64,000 nt of DNA from Methanocaldococcus vulcanius M7. Its GTDB lineage: Archaea > AGJL01 > Methanococci > Methanococcales > Methanocaldococcaceae. How positions within the stretch are numbered: position 1 is the stretch's first letter; each line of letters opens with the position of its first letter. Below, piece by piece: positions 27,401-35,508 of this stretch. The DNA lies in assembly GCF_000024625.1 (NCBI RefSeq), contig NC_013407.1, forward strand, positions 62,001 to 126,000. Reading direction: 5' to 3'. The position numbers and the translations under genes were made by a program. Below the pieces are notes generated by a model. The model did not search any database, was not told where the DNA came from, and worked only from the letters and a program-made list of their open reading frames with translations.

Positions 27401-29374
27401 AATTCCATTTGCGAAATAATAAGGTCTCCCTTCAAGAGTTAGATCATAAACATATCCTTCGTATTCTTCAATTGAGATTTTTATGTCTTCTAATTCTTTA
27501 AATTCAAGAAAACTCTTTTCTTTTATTATTTCTTTTATTTTTTCTTCATTTTTATCGTTAAATCCTATTGTTACTATATATTTTAGAAGTCCATCTATCG
27601 AGTCGATTATTATCGTTTTTTCATCTACCTGTTTGTAGAGTATGTTTAATTCTTTGAGAATGGGTATAACTGTCTTAAATATATCCTCCTTTTCATTTTT
27701 AACTTTAATTACAAGCCCTTCTCTTGGATCTATATAAGCAATCTTTTCTAATAGTCCTTTTACTTTTTTTATTTTGGTGTCTTTTTTGAATATTTTCCCA
27801 AACATTCCAATACTTTCAAAATTTTTGATCTTCAATATTTTACAACCTTTTAAGTTTAAAAGGTAAATACTACTTACATCGATTACTCTATCTTTCCCAT
27901 TTTCTTTTTTTATTACAGGGATCTTGTGATTAGGTGTAGATTTTAACCCATTTACATTTACTAAAAAGCCATTATATGGATATTTCCAAACCCTTTTTAC
28001 TTTCTGCCAGCCATCTATTCCTAAAACATAGTCCCCCACTTTTACGTTTTCAATATCTGTTAAGCCGTTATTCTTTACAATAACTTTCGTTCCTCTTGGA
28101 TGACATCGAAAGTCCATGCTTATTATATCTTCAAACATTCCTTTTTCTGGTTCTTTAACATAACCCCCTTCATAACTCGTTAGTAATCTTTTTCTGTATT
28201 CTTTTTCATCTGGTTTGTTTGGAACTATCATGTTTTCTTTGAAGGCGTTTTTCATTAGCAAGTATTCAACCATCTGTCCAGAACTCATTCTTGTAATTTC
28301 AAAAGGTGTCTGATTAACAATTCTTGAGAACATTACTTCCAATGGAAAGAAGTATTTTCCGATTTTGTGTGTGTATTTTGCATCTTGTAATGAATACTCT
28401 ATCAAAATCTTATCATTATTTGCCCAGTAATCTACGATCTTTGTATGCGGAATTTTTAATTTTTCAATTCCAAATAGATTATAAACAACATCTTCCAACG
28501 TATATTTTGTTAGTTTTAGTAATCTTCTTGATATTGGGTATAGATCTATATGCACTCTTCCGGGAATGTAGCTTCTAAATTCCATTCCTCCTCTTTTTAT
28601 TTTTAATTCTTCTCCGTCTCTTCCTAATTTTATATCAATTCCGTAAATTTTTGCTCTTGCTTTTAAGTAAGGAAAGTCGAAGTTATCTCCGTTATAGGTG
28701 AATATGACATCATACTGCCTTAACATCTCTACGATTTTCTTGATCAGGTCTTTTTCACTATTTACAACTTCTATATTTGAATGATCAAAGTGTTTATAGG
28801 TTATTACCTTCCCTCCATTATCGTCCCAAAAACTTGCCATTAAAATTGGATCTTTTTCAGGATCTGGTTCTGTATCTCTATTATAAACTTCCATATCAAA
28901 TGAAACTGTTTTTAATTTTGGGATCTCTATACTAACTTGTTTTCTGTTTTCAAAATCCCAGTATGTCATTGGAACTATATCGCTGTCTATTAAGTATCTC
29001 TTTGCAAATGGAATGTCATGTTCGTATATCTCTTTGACAATATCGCATTCTTTAATTTTTCTTAGTTTTGGCACTCTTTGAGGGTGTGTGGCGATAATTT
29101 TAACAATTTCTTTCTCTTTTTTTAGTATTGTTTTATTGACAACTTCTAAATTTTCAACAAATTTTAGTAGATCTTCTTTTAATAGAAATTCCTTTATTTT
29201 ATCGATGTCTTCTTTTTCTATTCTATCTTTTAACATTTCTACATAAAAATAAGGGGAAAATTCACGGTCTTTTAAAATATTTTCTAAAAGGTAGAGGTAG
29301 ATAACTGCTCTATTATCTTCTGTTTTGTAGGTGCAATCGATTAGTGCATCTATTTTTGGAGCTTTTTCTTTCAT
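24401..29374 (-). CDS. polB: Family B replicative DNA polymerase interrupted by three inteins
   Basis: DNA-dependent DNA polymerase with 3'-5' exonuclease. The precursor is 1657 residues, about 790 of them extein, the usual archaeal PolB length. Exonuclease motifs are SFDMEVYN (Exo I), [16 protein letters not shown] (Exo II) and YSLQDAKYT (Exo III). The polymerase motifs are each split by an intein: MDFR/SLYPSII, KILAN/SVYGY and IYAD/TDGFYA. The C-terminus ends with [10 protein letters not shown], a PCNA-binding (PIP-type) sequence. The ATG at 29374 follows GTGATTACT; a GTG at 29383 is less likely. The neighbours moeA and cofC match MJ0885-MJ0887 order. Splicing of all three inteins is needed for activity. 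M. jannaschii PolB has two inteins, so the third is a difference. Confidence 0.96.
   Translation of the reverse strand: [1657 protein letters not shown]
25088..25561 (-). mobile_element. Intein 3 in polB (pol-c site, IYAD/TDGFYA), mini-intein
   Basis: 158 residues inserted within the catalytic Y-x-D-T-D motif C. It begins with Ser ([10 protein letters not shown]), has the TEDHSIIG block B, then [23 protein letters not shown] with extein Thr following. Its length leaves no room for a homing endonuclease, so this is a mini-intein. Splicing must be precise because it divides the two catalytic aspartates. Confidence 0.93.
25706..27124 (-). mobile_element. Intein 2 in polB (pol-b site, KILAN/SVYGY) with degenerate endonuclease
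   Basis: 473 residues inserted in motif B. It begins with Ser ([10 protein letters not shown]), has VTEGHSLF as block B, and ends [10 protein letters not shown] with extein Ser next. The middle holds a LAGLIDADG-type endonuclease: block C is [13 protein letters not shown] and block E is [11 protein letters not shown]. The usual acidic catalytic residues (as in LGYFVAEG and LFDADG) are replaced by basic or neutral ones in both copies, so DNA cleavage is probably lost while splicing residues remain. Confidence 0.92.
27389..28105 (-). mobile_element. Intein 1 in polB (pol-a site, DFR/SLYPSII)
   Basis: 239 residues inserted in polymerase motif A. It begins with Cys (CHPRGTKV), has the N-terminal splicing block ([13 protein letters not shown]), a TPNHKIPV block with the TxxH of block B, and ends [11 protein letters not shown] followed by extein Ser, the normal block F and G. 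The 100-odd residues between the splicing halves show no clear LAGLIDADG motif and are too short for a full homing endonuclease, so it is a mini-intein or carries a decayed endonuclease. Splicing residues (Cys1, His-Asn end, Ser+1) are intact. Confidence 0.93.
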
Positions 29375-29539
29375 AGTAATCACATTAAAATTTTTGTTGT
29401 CAAAAGATGTAAAAAAGTATAAATGTTGAGGGATAACTTATTCAATGATTATTTTATATCTAATTATTTTCTTCTATATTTTAATTTTTATTTTATTTTT
29501 TAATTTTTACCCTATTTTGATTATTTTCGATTAAATATG

Positions 29540-31402
29540 TTAACCTTCCCAAATAACCTCTCCACAATCTTTTGGCTTTTTAAATGGAAGTTTTACAATT
29601 TTTAGAGTTTTAATGAATGTTTGGACATCTTCATCATTAAATCTATCTTTTCTAATCAAAAAATCGTAGTATTCATCTGCCAATGGAATAAATCCTAATC
29701 CATATTGATCCGCTACTGTTTTAATTCCTAATCCAATATCTGCCTTTTTCATTACTATTGCAGTTGCAACTGCTGAGTGTGTCTTTGCTTCTATTGTATA
29801 TCCTTTTATTTTGCTTGGAGATAATTTATAATCTTTCAAAAATTTGTCAAACAGTATTCTTGTTCCTGAACCACGATTTCTATTTATAAATTCTAAATTA
29901 TATATGTTTTCCAGTATATCTTTAATGGTCTTAAATCCAAGTTCTTTTCTGAAAATAAATCCCTGCTCTCTTATATACCCTCTAACTAACACTGCATCCT
30001 CGACTTTATACCTCTCTAAAAATGGAATGTTATATGTTCCAGTTTTCTCATCTAAAAGATGAGTTCCTGCAATATCTGCTTCTCCTCTTTTTATAGAAAT
30101 TAAACCCCCTAAAGAACCAACATTTATGGTTTTTGCAAATAAACCTCCCTCTTTTAGAATTATATCTACCCCTATGCAATGGCTTCCAATAATATTTAGT
30201 CCTATTTTAACATCACCAAAAACATGCACATTAACTTCTTCATCTTCTAATATCTCTTTATTTTCATCTATAACAATATACCCATCCGCCTCTGATAAAG
30301 AGGTTATTGCTCCGCTTCCCTTTGTTATTGGGTAGGCAGAAAATCCGTCTTTATACTTAACCAATATCACGGGAAGGTATTCTGTTCTTCCTCTTGCTGA
30401 AATATACCTCTGTGGAAATCTTGCTTTTATAACGTTTTTTTCATTTCCAAATAGCACATCAAATATTGTTAGGCATGATGTTGGATAGCCAGGAAGCCCT
30501 ACTATTAATTTTTCTTCAATTTTTCCAATTATGGTGGGTTTTCCGGGCTTTATTTTTATACCATGGACTAATATTTCTCCTCCAAGCTCTTTTATTTCTG
30601 TTTCAGTTAGATCTCCAACTCCTGCTGATGTTCCTCCACTTAATAGGATAATATCACATTTTAATGCCTTTTTGATTTTTTCTTTGAGATCCTCTTTATC
30701 ATCTTTCGCTATTCCAAAAAATTCAAAATCATATCCAAGCTCTTTTATGTAAGAGGCAAGTGTATATGAATTTATATCGTATATCTTTCCAAAGTCCAAT
30801 TTTTCTTCAGGACTTGTAAGTTCGTTGCCTGTCGATATAATTCCAAATTTTAGTTTTTTGTAGACCTTGATTTTTTTTCTACCAATGGCTGATAAGACCC
30901 CAATATCTCTCGGAGTTAAAGGGGTGTTTTTTCTTAGAATAAGTTCTCCTGCCATTATATCCGATCCAGCAAATTGTATATTTTCCATTGGAGGCACTGC
31001 TCTATATATCTTCACTTTTCCATTTTCTTTCTTTTCTGTGTATTCTACCATAACCACGGCATTAGCTCCTTTTGGAATCACTGCTCCTGTGGCTATTTCT
31101 ACACATTCTCCACTATTTATTTTTAAATCTTTTAATTCTCCCGCTTTTAAAGATCCAATAACTTTTAATTCCACTGGATTATCTTCCTCTGCCTCATAGG
31201 TATCTTCTGCTTTAACTGCATAACCGTCCATCTTTGCTCGATCATAGGGGGGAACATCTATATTTGAAATTATATCTTCTGCAAGTGTTCTTCCAACTGC
31301 ATTAAAGAGATCTACTTCTTCAATATCTTTTAATGTCTCTAAAAATTCTTTTACAAGATTTTTTGCCATTTCTATACTACAAAGGGTTAAATATCTCATC
31401 AT
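29540..31402 (-). CDS. moeA: MoeA-like molybdopterin molybdenumtransferase fused to a periplasmic-binding-like domain
   Basis: Inserts molybdenum or tungsten into adenylylated molybdopterin, needed for formylmethanofuran and formate dehydrogenases. The first 400 residues are Moe[18 protein letters not shown] near residues 49-65, [22 protein letters not shown] near 102-123, ISTGNEL near 190-196, [15 protein letters not shown] near 253-267, and [10 protein letters not shown] near 302-311. The last 200 residues are a PBP-like domain with [13 protein letters not shown] and [19 protein letters not shown], as in ModE or substrate-sensing regions, and may sense molybdate, tungstate or the cofactor. 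The same fusion is found in MJ0886. The ATG at 31402 overlaps the cofC stop (TGATG) with GGAGGGATT before it, so the genes are coupled. Confidence 0.92.
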   Translation of the reverse strand: MMRYLTLCSIEMAKNLVKEFLETLKDIEEVDLFNAVGRTLAEDIISNIDVPPYDRAKMDGYAVKAEDTYEAEEDNPVELKVIGSLKAGELKDLKINSGECVEIATGAVIPKGANAVVMVEYTEKKENGKVKIYRAVPPMENIQFAGSDIMAGELILRKNTPLTPRDIGVLSAIGRKKIKVYKKLKFGIISTGNELTSPEEKLDFGKIYDINSYTLASYIKELGYDFEFFGIAKDDKEDLKEKIKKALKCDIILLSGGTSAGVGDLTETEIKELGGEILVHGIKIKPGKPTIIGKIEEKLIVGLPGYPTSCLTIFDVLFGNEKNVIKARFPQRYISARGRTEYLPVILVKYKDGFSAYPITKGSGAITSLSEADGYIVIDENKEILEDEEVNVHVFGDVKIGLNIIGSHCIGVDIILKEGGLFAKTINVGSLGGLISIKRGEADIAGTHLLDEKTGTYNIPFLERYKVEDAVLVRGYIREQGFIFRKELGFKTIKDILENIYNLEFINRNRGSGTRILFDKFLKDYKLSPSKIKGYTIEAKTHSAVATAIVMKKADIGLGIKTVADQYGLGFIPLADEYYDFLIRKDRFNDEDVQTFIKTLKIVKLPFKKPKDCGEVIWEG

Positions 31403-32061
31403 CAATCCCTCCTTTTAACTACAAACCTTCCAGCCGATGAGTGCTTTGGCTCAACATAAATTCCTAAACTTTTTAAGTATTCTTTTGTATGAGTTTTTTC
31501 TCCGTGAATGAATATCTCTCCGAGGTCTTCTGGGGTGTTTATGTCCACAGAGACCAGAAAGGAATCATATATATAGTATTTTAAATTTTTATTTTCTGCT
31601 TCTTTCAGATGCTTTAAAAAACTAAATCCTTCATATTTCAAATCTATTAAGTTTTTCGACTTTAAATATAGCAAATTTGTTCCTCCTCCTCTTGATGGAG
31701 CGATTATCATATCATAATGATTTGAAAGATTGATAATATCTTCAATATGATGTTTTTTTATTAAAGGAATATCCGCGGGAATTATTAATATTTCCTCTTG
31801 ATTTATTTCTTCGAATGCCTGTTTTATTGCGTTGTTTAATCCCTTTTCCCTTTCTTTTATTGTCTTTGCGTTTAGTTCTTTTTTTGCAAAGTTCAGAATC
31901 TCTTCATCCCTACTTACAACCACAGTATCAAGGTTGATTAAAGCTGATTTAATATCTTTTAGCATATTTAATAAAAGATACTTTCTCTCTTCTTCACTTA
32001 AAAATTCGGATAATCTGGTTTTTAAAGAGTTTATTGGAGATACTGGAATTATTACTATCAT
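31402..32061 (-). CDS. cofC: 2-phospho-L-lactate guanylyltransferase
   Basis: Activates 2-phospho-L-lactate with GTP to make the lactyl-diphospho-guanosine used in coenzyme F420 synthesis. The 219-residue protein has the nucleotidyltransferase opening [20 protein letters not shown], the signature [18 protein letters not shown] near residues 102-119, [16 protein letters not shown] near 131-146, and [11 protein letters not shown] near 177-187, all typical of CofC. The ATG at 32061 follows GTGATAGG and is preferred to an upstream in-frame start at 32094. It is coupled to moeA downstream. The order with polB, moeA and the MBL hydrolase is the same as in M. jannaschii (MJ0885-MJ0888). Confidence 0.93.
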   Translation of the reverse strand: MIVIIPVSPINSLKTRLSEFLSEEERKYLLLNMLKDIKSALINLDTVVVSRDEEILNFAKKELNAKTIKEREKGLNNAIKQAFEEINQEEILIIPADIPLIKKHHIEDIINLSNHYDMIIAPSRGGGTNLLYLKSKNLIDLKYEGFSFLKHLKEAENKNLKYYIYDSFLVSVDINTPEDLGEIFIHGEKTHTKEYLKSLGIYVEPKHSSAGRFVVKRRD

Positions 32062-32142
32062 CCTATCACTTAATTTTCGATTTTTCGATGTCAAAATAAA
32101 GTAGCGATTAATAATAAAAAATTAAAAATATATTAAAAATTT

Positions 32143-32754
32143 TTATAAAAACAACTTTGCGTAATTAAAGGCCATCTTATCTCCGATCTCTCCATGTCCG
32201 GGGTATATTTTATTTATATTTCTTTCATTGGCAACGTTCTCTAACAATGATATTGATTTTCTTAAATCTATCAAACTTCCAGTTGGCAGATCCCATCGTC
32301 CAACACCATAAGCGAATAGTGTATCTCCCGTTATTAATCCATCTTCATAGATTATAGATATGGAGCCGTAAGTGTGTCCGGGCGTTCTTAAAATCTCTAA
32401 ACCGTAATTTTTTAGTTCTTCTTCAATTTCTGATAAAGGGATTATTTCTTCTGGAGGAATGAGGTTTGCCCCAAATAATGATGATACAGTAACTTTATCC
32501 CCACTTTTTAGATGTTTAACTTCTTTATCCTCAATAATTGTGGGGCAATTAAATTCTTCCTCGATTAAATGATCTGCCGATGAATGATCAAAATGACAGT
32601 GTGTATTTATTATAAAATCAATATTTTTTATTCCATTCTTTTTTAACTCTTCTAAAATTAAGTGATTAGCTCCAGGATCGACTAAAATTGTCTTTTTTCC
32701 AACTAATAAATAAGAATTTGAACTATAACCGTATCCATTGAGTTTTATTATCAC
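32143..32754 (-). CDS. Metallo-beta-lactamase-fold hydrolase
   Basis: A 203-residue glyoxalase-II-like hydrolase. The metal motif NTHCHFDHSSAD is near residues 50-61, the third histidine in ILRTPGHTYGSISI near 116-129, the bridging Asp in LITGDTLFAYGVGRWDLPTG near 135-154, and the last His in KIYPGHGEIG near 186-195. Complete binuclear zinc (or iron) site. These enzymes split thioesters or other hydrolysable bonds in the cytoplasm; the substrate cannot be told. The ATG follows GGTGAAAGTG. Its promoter should lie in the AT-rich gap upstream. Confidence 0.92.
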   Translation of the reverse strand: MIIKLNGYGYSSNSYLLVGKKTILVDPGANHLILEELKKNGIKNIDFIINTHCHFDHSSADHLIEEEFNCPTIIEDKEVKHLKSGDKVTVSSLFGANLIPPEEIIPLSEIEEELKNYGLEILRTPGHTYGSISIIYEDGLITGDTLFAYGVGRWDLPTGSLIDLRKSISLLENVANERNINKIYPGHGEIGDKMAFNYAKLFL

Positions 32755-33045
32755 ACTTTCACCATTTGTATTGGTTATTTATTTTTATTTATGTTTGTCT
32801 ATATTACCTTATTGCGTCTATTACTCTATTGATCAAGGGATTAGTTTTATTCTGACTTTTATTTTTTGTTTTTGATTAAGACCCTTATGGATAAATTGGC
32901 GGTTATGAGACGCTAACAATAAAATATAATAAATAAATAAAAATAAATAAGATAACAACAAATAAGATAAATCAAAAAATTAAATAAAAGCAAATTAATA
33001 AATGTAGAAAATAAAATAAATATTGAATAATTTTTGGTGGGTTTT
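32755..33045. other. Divergent intergenic region
   Basis: About 290 bases between the minus-strand hydrolase and the plus-strand membrane protein. It must hold promoters in both directions. The right part (32917-33030) is built of A-rich words such as AAATAAATAAAAATAAATAAG. The left part contains an interrupted inverted repeat GCGTCT (32814-32819) / AGACGC (32906-32911). No gene was found. Confidence 0.4.
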
Positions 33046-34485
33046 ATGATTGCCCTTTCTATTTCCAGCGGATATTTGATAGATAATAATTATAGCGAAC
33101 ACTCACATTATATTTTAGATAGTGAAGAAAATTTTCTTGTTTTTATTATATGTGATGAGACAGAGGATAGTTCTTTTAGTGTTGCTGAAATAGTGTCAAG
33201 AGAGTTTTGTAAATCAGTATATAACAACAGATATATTACAAATCTAAAAAATTTAATCGAAGTTGGAATACATGATGCAGTTGGGGCTGTTGAGAAATTC
33301 ATTAATCATAAAAACATTGATAAAGAGAAAGTCAATCTCTCAATCTCCGGGGGTGTATTTAGAAATGGATCGTTAATGCTATTCTCTATAGGAAACTCTC
33401 CAGTTTTTGTTATTGATAATGAGTATAAGTTATCTTGTCCGTTTGAATTATCAGAAAAATTTTCTTTATTTAATTGGAGATCTTCAATAAAATTCAAAGA
33501 GGTTAAAAATCCAATAAGTGCAATTGCTTGTAGTTGTAAATTAAATGGGAAATTATTTAAATTTAAGAATAAAAATGGAAAATTAATTGCTGAGCCGTTT
33601 AAGTATAGAATTGTCAAATTGTTAAATATGATCATCCAAAATAAAGACAAACTTAACGAAATAAAAGAAGAAATAAAGGAACAATTAAACTTAAATGATA
33701 AAATACCTCTTTTTGTGTCGTGTTTTAAAGAGGAACCAATAGAAGAAGACCTTGTTAAGGTTGGGTTATCATCAACATCAGTAGATAAAAAAACCGATCT
33801 AACTTTAAACACTGGGAAAAATCCCTCTAATAACAATTTAAGCCGAACATATTTAAATTATATAAATCATATAAACAATAAGAGCATGTTAGTCGTTATA
33901 TTATTAATTGTTTTGCTATTTGGAGCGGGATTACTTATCTTTGAAACGCTTCATAATGGAGATAAAGGAGATCTAACACCTCACACAGCTAATTTAAGTA
34001 ATATTTCTCAAAATGATTGTGGATTCAATAATAGTGGAGATGAAGGGAACTTTTCAGAAGTAGATGCCTTAAAAGATGGATGTACTGAGGTTAATAAAAA
34101 TAACAATAAAAACAATGAAAATAATGAAAATGAAAATAACGAAGGAAATAAAGCAGATGAAACAAAAGACCTCCCTCGTATTACAATTTATGCAAAATTT
34201 GACATTAAAGAACTTAAAAAAGGAAGGAATATTCTTCCAATCTCTATATCGTTCCCAGAAAGAGGAGTTTACTATATTGCTATAAACTCAAAAACCAGAA
34301 AAATAAATCTCCTCAATGTAGATGGTGGAAATGTAATATTTAAAAACGATTCCTCGATAATATTGTTAGAAGAAATCACAAATCTTAAAAGTACCTATAA
34401 TTTAATAGTAAACAGTGATTTAACCGCATCTCCAAATGATGTTTTAACTATAACCATCTCAGAAATAAAAATAGACGAGAAATAG
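33046..34485 (+). CDS. Membrane protein with PP2C-like cytoplasmic domain and external stalk
   Basis: A 479-residue protein not assigned to a named function. Residues 1-235 resemble the PP2C (PPM) phosphatase fold: NFLVFIICDETED in the place of the metal-binding strand, FSVAEIVSREFCKSV, LIEVGIHDAVGAVEKFI, and LSISGGVFRNGSLMLFSIGNSPVFVID in the place of the GDSR strand. The aspartates that bind metal appear missing or changed (GNSP for GDSR), so it may be inactive. One membrane helix, MLVVILLIVLLFGAGLLIF, is near residues 285-303. After it comes an Asn/Glu/Lys-rich stalk and a beta-rich end of about 95 residues, presumably outside. The ATG at 33046 follows GGTGGG. It precedes the archaellum operon, as an unknown gene does in M. 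jannaschii. Confidence 0.65.
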   Translation: MIALSISSGYLIDNNYSEHSHYILDSEENFLVFIICDETEDSSFSVAEIVSREFCKSVYNNRYITNLKNLIEVGIHDAVGAVEKFINHKNIDKEKVNLSISGGVFRNGSLMLFSIGNSPVFVIDNEYKLSCPFELSEKFSLFNWRSSIKFKEVKNPISAIACSCKLNGKLFKFKNKNGKLIAEPFKYRIVKLLNMIIQNKDKLNEIKEEIKEQLNLNDKIPLFVSCFKEEPIEEDLVKVGLSSTSVDKKTDLTLNTGKNPSNNNLSRTYLNYINHINNKSMLVVILLIVLLFGAGLLIFETLHNGDKGDLTPHTANLSNISQNDCGFNNSGDEGNFSEVDALKDGCTEVNKNNNKNNENNENENNEGNKADETKDLPRITIYAKFDIKELKKGRNILPISISFPERGVYYIAINSKTRKINLLNVDGGNVIFKNDSSIILLEEITNLKSTYNLIVNSDLTASPNDVLTITISEIKIDEK

Positions 34486-34541
34486 AGTCAAGATCGATCA
34501 AACCTAAAAAATGAAAAATAAAATAAAAAATGAACTGGCCA

Positions 34542-34895
34542 TTAATTTTTTGAATTTGAGAGTTTTTCTTTTATTTTAATTAAAACAGATAGGGCTTCTG
34601 CTATTTCTTTTATCCTAATAACTTCCTCTTCGTCCTCTAACTTTTTAGATAAATAGGATATTTTAGAGATAATTACCTTATCCAAGTTCAGCTCATCTTT
34701 AAAGTGCAGATTTTCTTCATTTTTGTTTTCTTTTTTATATCTTTTAGTATTTAATGATTTTTCACATATTGGGCAGTAGATTTTACCGTTTTTTTCTAAT
34801 AGTGGAGATCCACATTTTGAACAATGGGTTGATAGCATTTTAGCCCCTTTTAGCAACTCAACTGAGAGCGTTTTTATTATTTCATCATTGTCCAT
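34542..34895 (-). CDS. Zinc-ribbon protein, SSSCA1 (p27)-like
   Basis: A 117-residue protein with one four-Cys zinc ribbon, HCSKCGSPLLEKNGKIYCPIC near residues 25-45, preceded by a helix ending in LKGAKMLS and followed by a charged linker and a helical C-terminus. This matches the archaeal Sjogren-syndrome/scleroderma autoantigen 1 family (a single ribbon with the C-G-S/T-P-L signature). The molecular function is not known. The ATG at 34895 follows GGTGATGTT and is preferred to an upstream in-frame ATG at 34916. It is convergent with the membrane protein and divergent from flaB1, so it shares the regulatory spacer with the archaellum operon. Confidence 0.8.
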   Translation of the reverse strand: MDNDEIIKTLSVELLKGAKMLSTHCSKCGSPLLEKNGKIYCPICEKSLNTKRYKKENKNEENLHFKDELNLDKVIISKISYLSKKLEDEEEVIRIKEIAEALSVLIKIKEKLSNSKN

Positions 34896-34976
34896 AACAT
34901 CACCTAATGCTAACATACATTTATATATAATTATATTTACAAATAACTCTTATAATCTTAGTTAAATATATAATAT

Positions 34977-35025
34977 TACATATTAACATATTTCGTTATA
35001 ACTATAATAAATCTACATATATATA
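34977..35025 (+). promoter_or_regulatory. Putative flaB1 upstream activator sites (TACATA) and TATA region
   Basis: TACATA occurs at 34977-34982 and 35014-35019, the second running directly into a TATATATA stretch. TACATA is the short repeated word I recall as the binding site of the EarA activator upstream of fla promoters in Methanococcus. An EarA-like winged-helix gene is present downstream of this operon at 48242. The sites are clear in sequence; their use is inferred. If this TATA is used, the transcript start would be near 35045-35055, leaving a leader of about 270 bases. Confidence 0.45.
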
Positions 35026-35125
35026 CTTCCATATTCGCATATATGCTTATTTTGTGTCGGATAAAATTTATACAAATGACGAATTTTTTACAAATTTTAC
35101 GTTAATTGTCTATTTAAGGTTCGTT

Positions 35126-35271
35126 TATCCCCCACCTACACAAACCGCTACACATACACCGATAAAATTGGCTACCAAACGAATTACGCAAAAAGAATAT
35201 ATTTTAAAAGAATTACAGTATATACTGAACTGGATTGAGGGAAGTAAGGGGAAATTGTGTGGGGGAGGATA
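35126..35271 (+). promoter_or_regulatory. Long inverted repeat in the flaB1 leader
   Basis: The arm TATCCCCC...ACACAA (35126-35143) can pair with TTGTGTGGGGGAGGATA (35255-35271), giving 5 + 3 + 6 base pairs with small interruptions, around a loop of about 110 bases. It lies in the 300 bases before flaB1 and has more C and G than the surroundings. It could be an RNA structure in the archaellin leader or a DNA feature. No known riboswitch is recognised. Confidence 0.4.
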
Positions 35272-35308
35272 CGTGAATACATTTTTTAGGTAAGGTAAGA
35301 TGAGATGA

Positions 35309-35508
35309 TAAGGTGATAGGGAATGAGAGTTTTTGAGTTTTTGAGGGGTAAGAAGGGGGCTATGGGTATTGGAACCCTGATAATATTCATAGCCATGGTG
35401 TTAGTGGCTGCGGTTGCAGCAGCTGTCTTAATTAACACAAGCGGATTCTTACAACAGAAAGCAATGGCAACAGGTAAAGAAAGCACAGAACAAGTAGCAA
35501 GCGGATTA
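35309..35508 (+). repeat. 200-bp perfect direct repeat, copy 1 (flaB1 5' end)
   Basis: Identical at every base to 36019-36218 (offset 710). It covers the ribosome site, the start, the signal peptide, the core helix and the start of the outer domain. The sequences diverge sharply at both ends. Confidence 0.97.

Noticed and set aside
32810-32916. Interrupted inverted repeat GCGTCT/AGACGC followed by TAACA, considered as an H/ACA guide RNA
   Set aside because: The inside is T-rich with runs that would end transcription, the possible upper stem is only 5 bp and the pocket arms are of the wrong length. Not supported as an RNA gene.
34971-35030. Repeated AT words upstream of flaB1 considered as a replication origin or short tandem repeat
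   Set aside because: No unit repeats regularly and no origin-box or Cdc6/Orc gene is nearby; TATA and activator sites explain it better.
35054-35293. 79-codon open frame from GTG in the flaB1 leader
   Set aside because: No ribosome site, odd composition, no family resemblance, and it overlaps the inverted repeat and probable promoter; better explained as non-coding leader.
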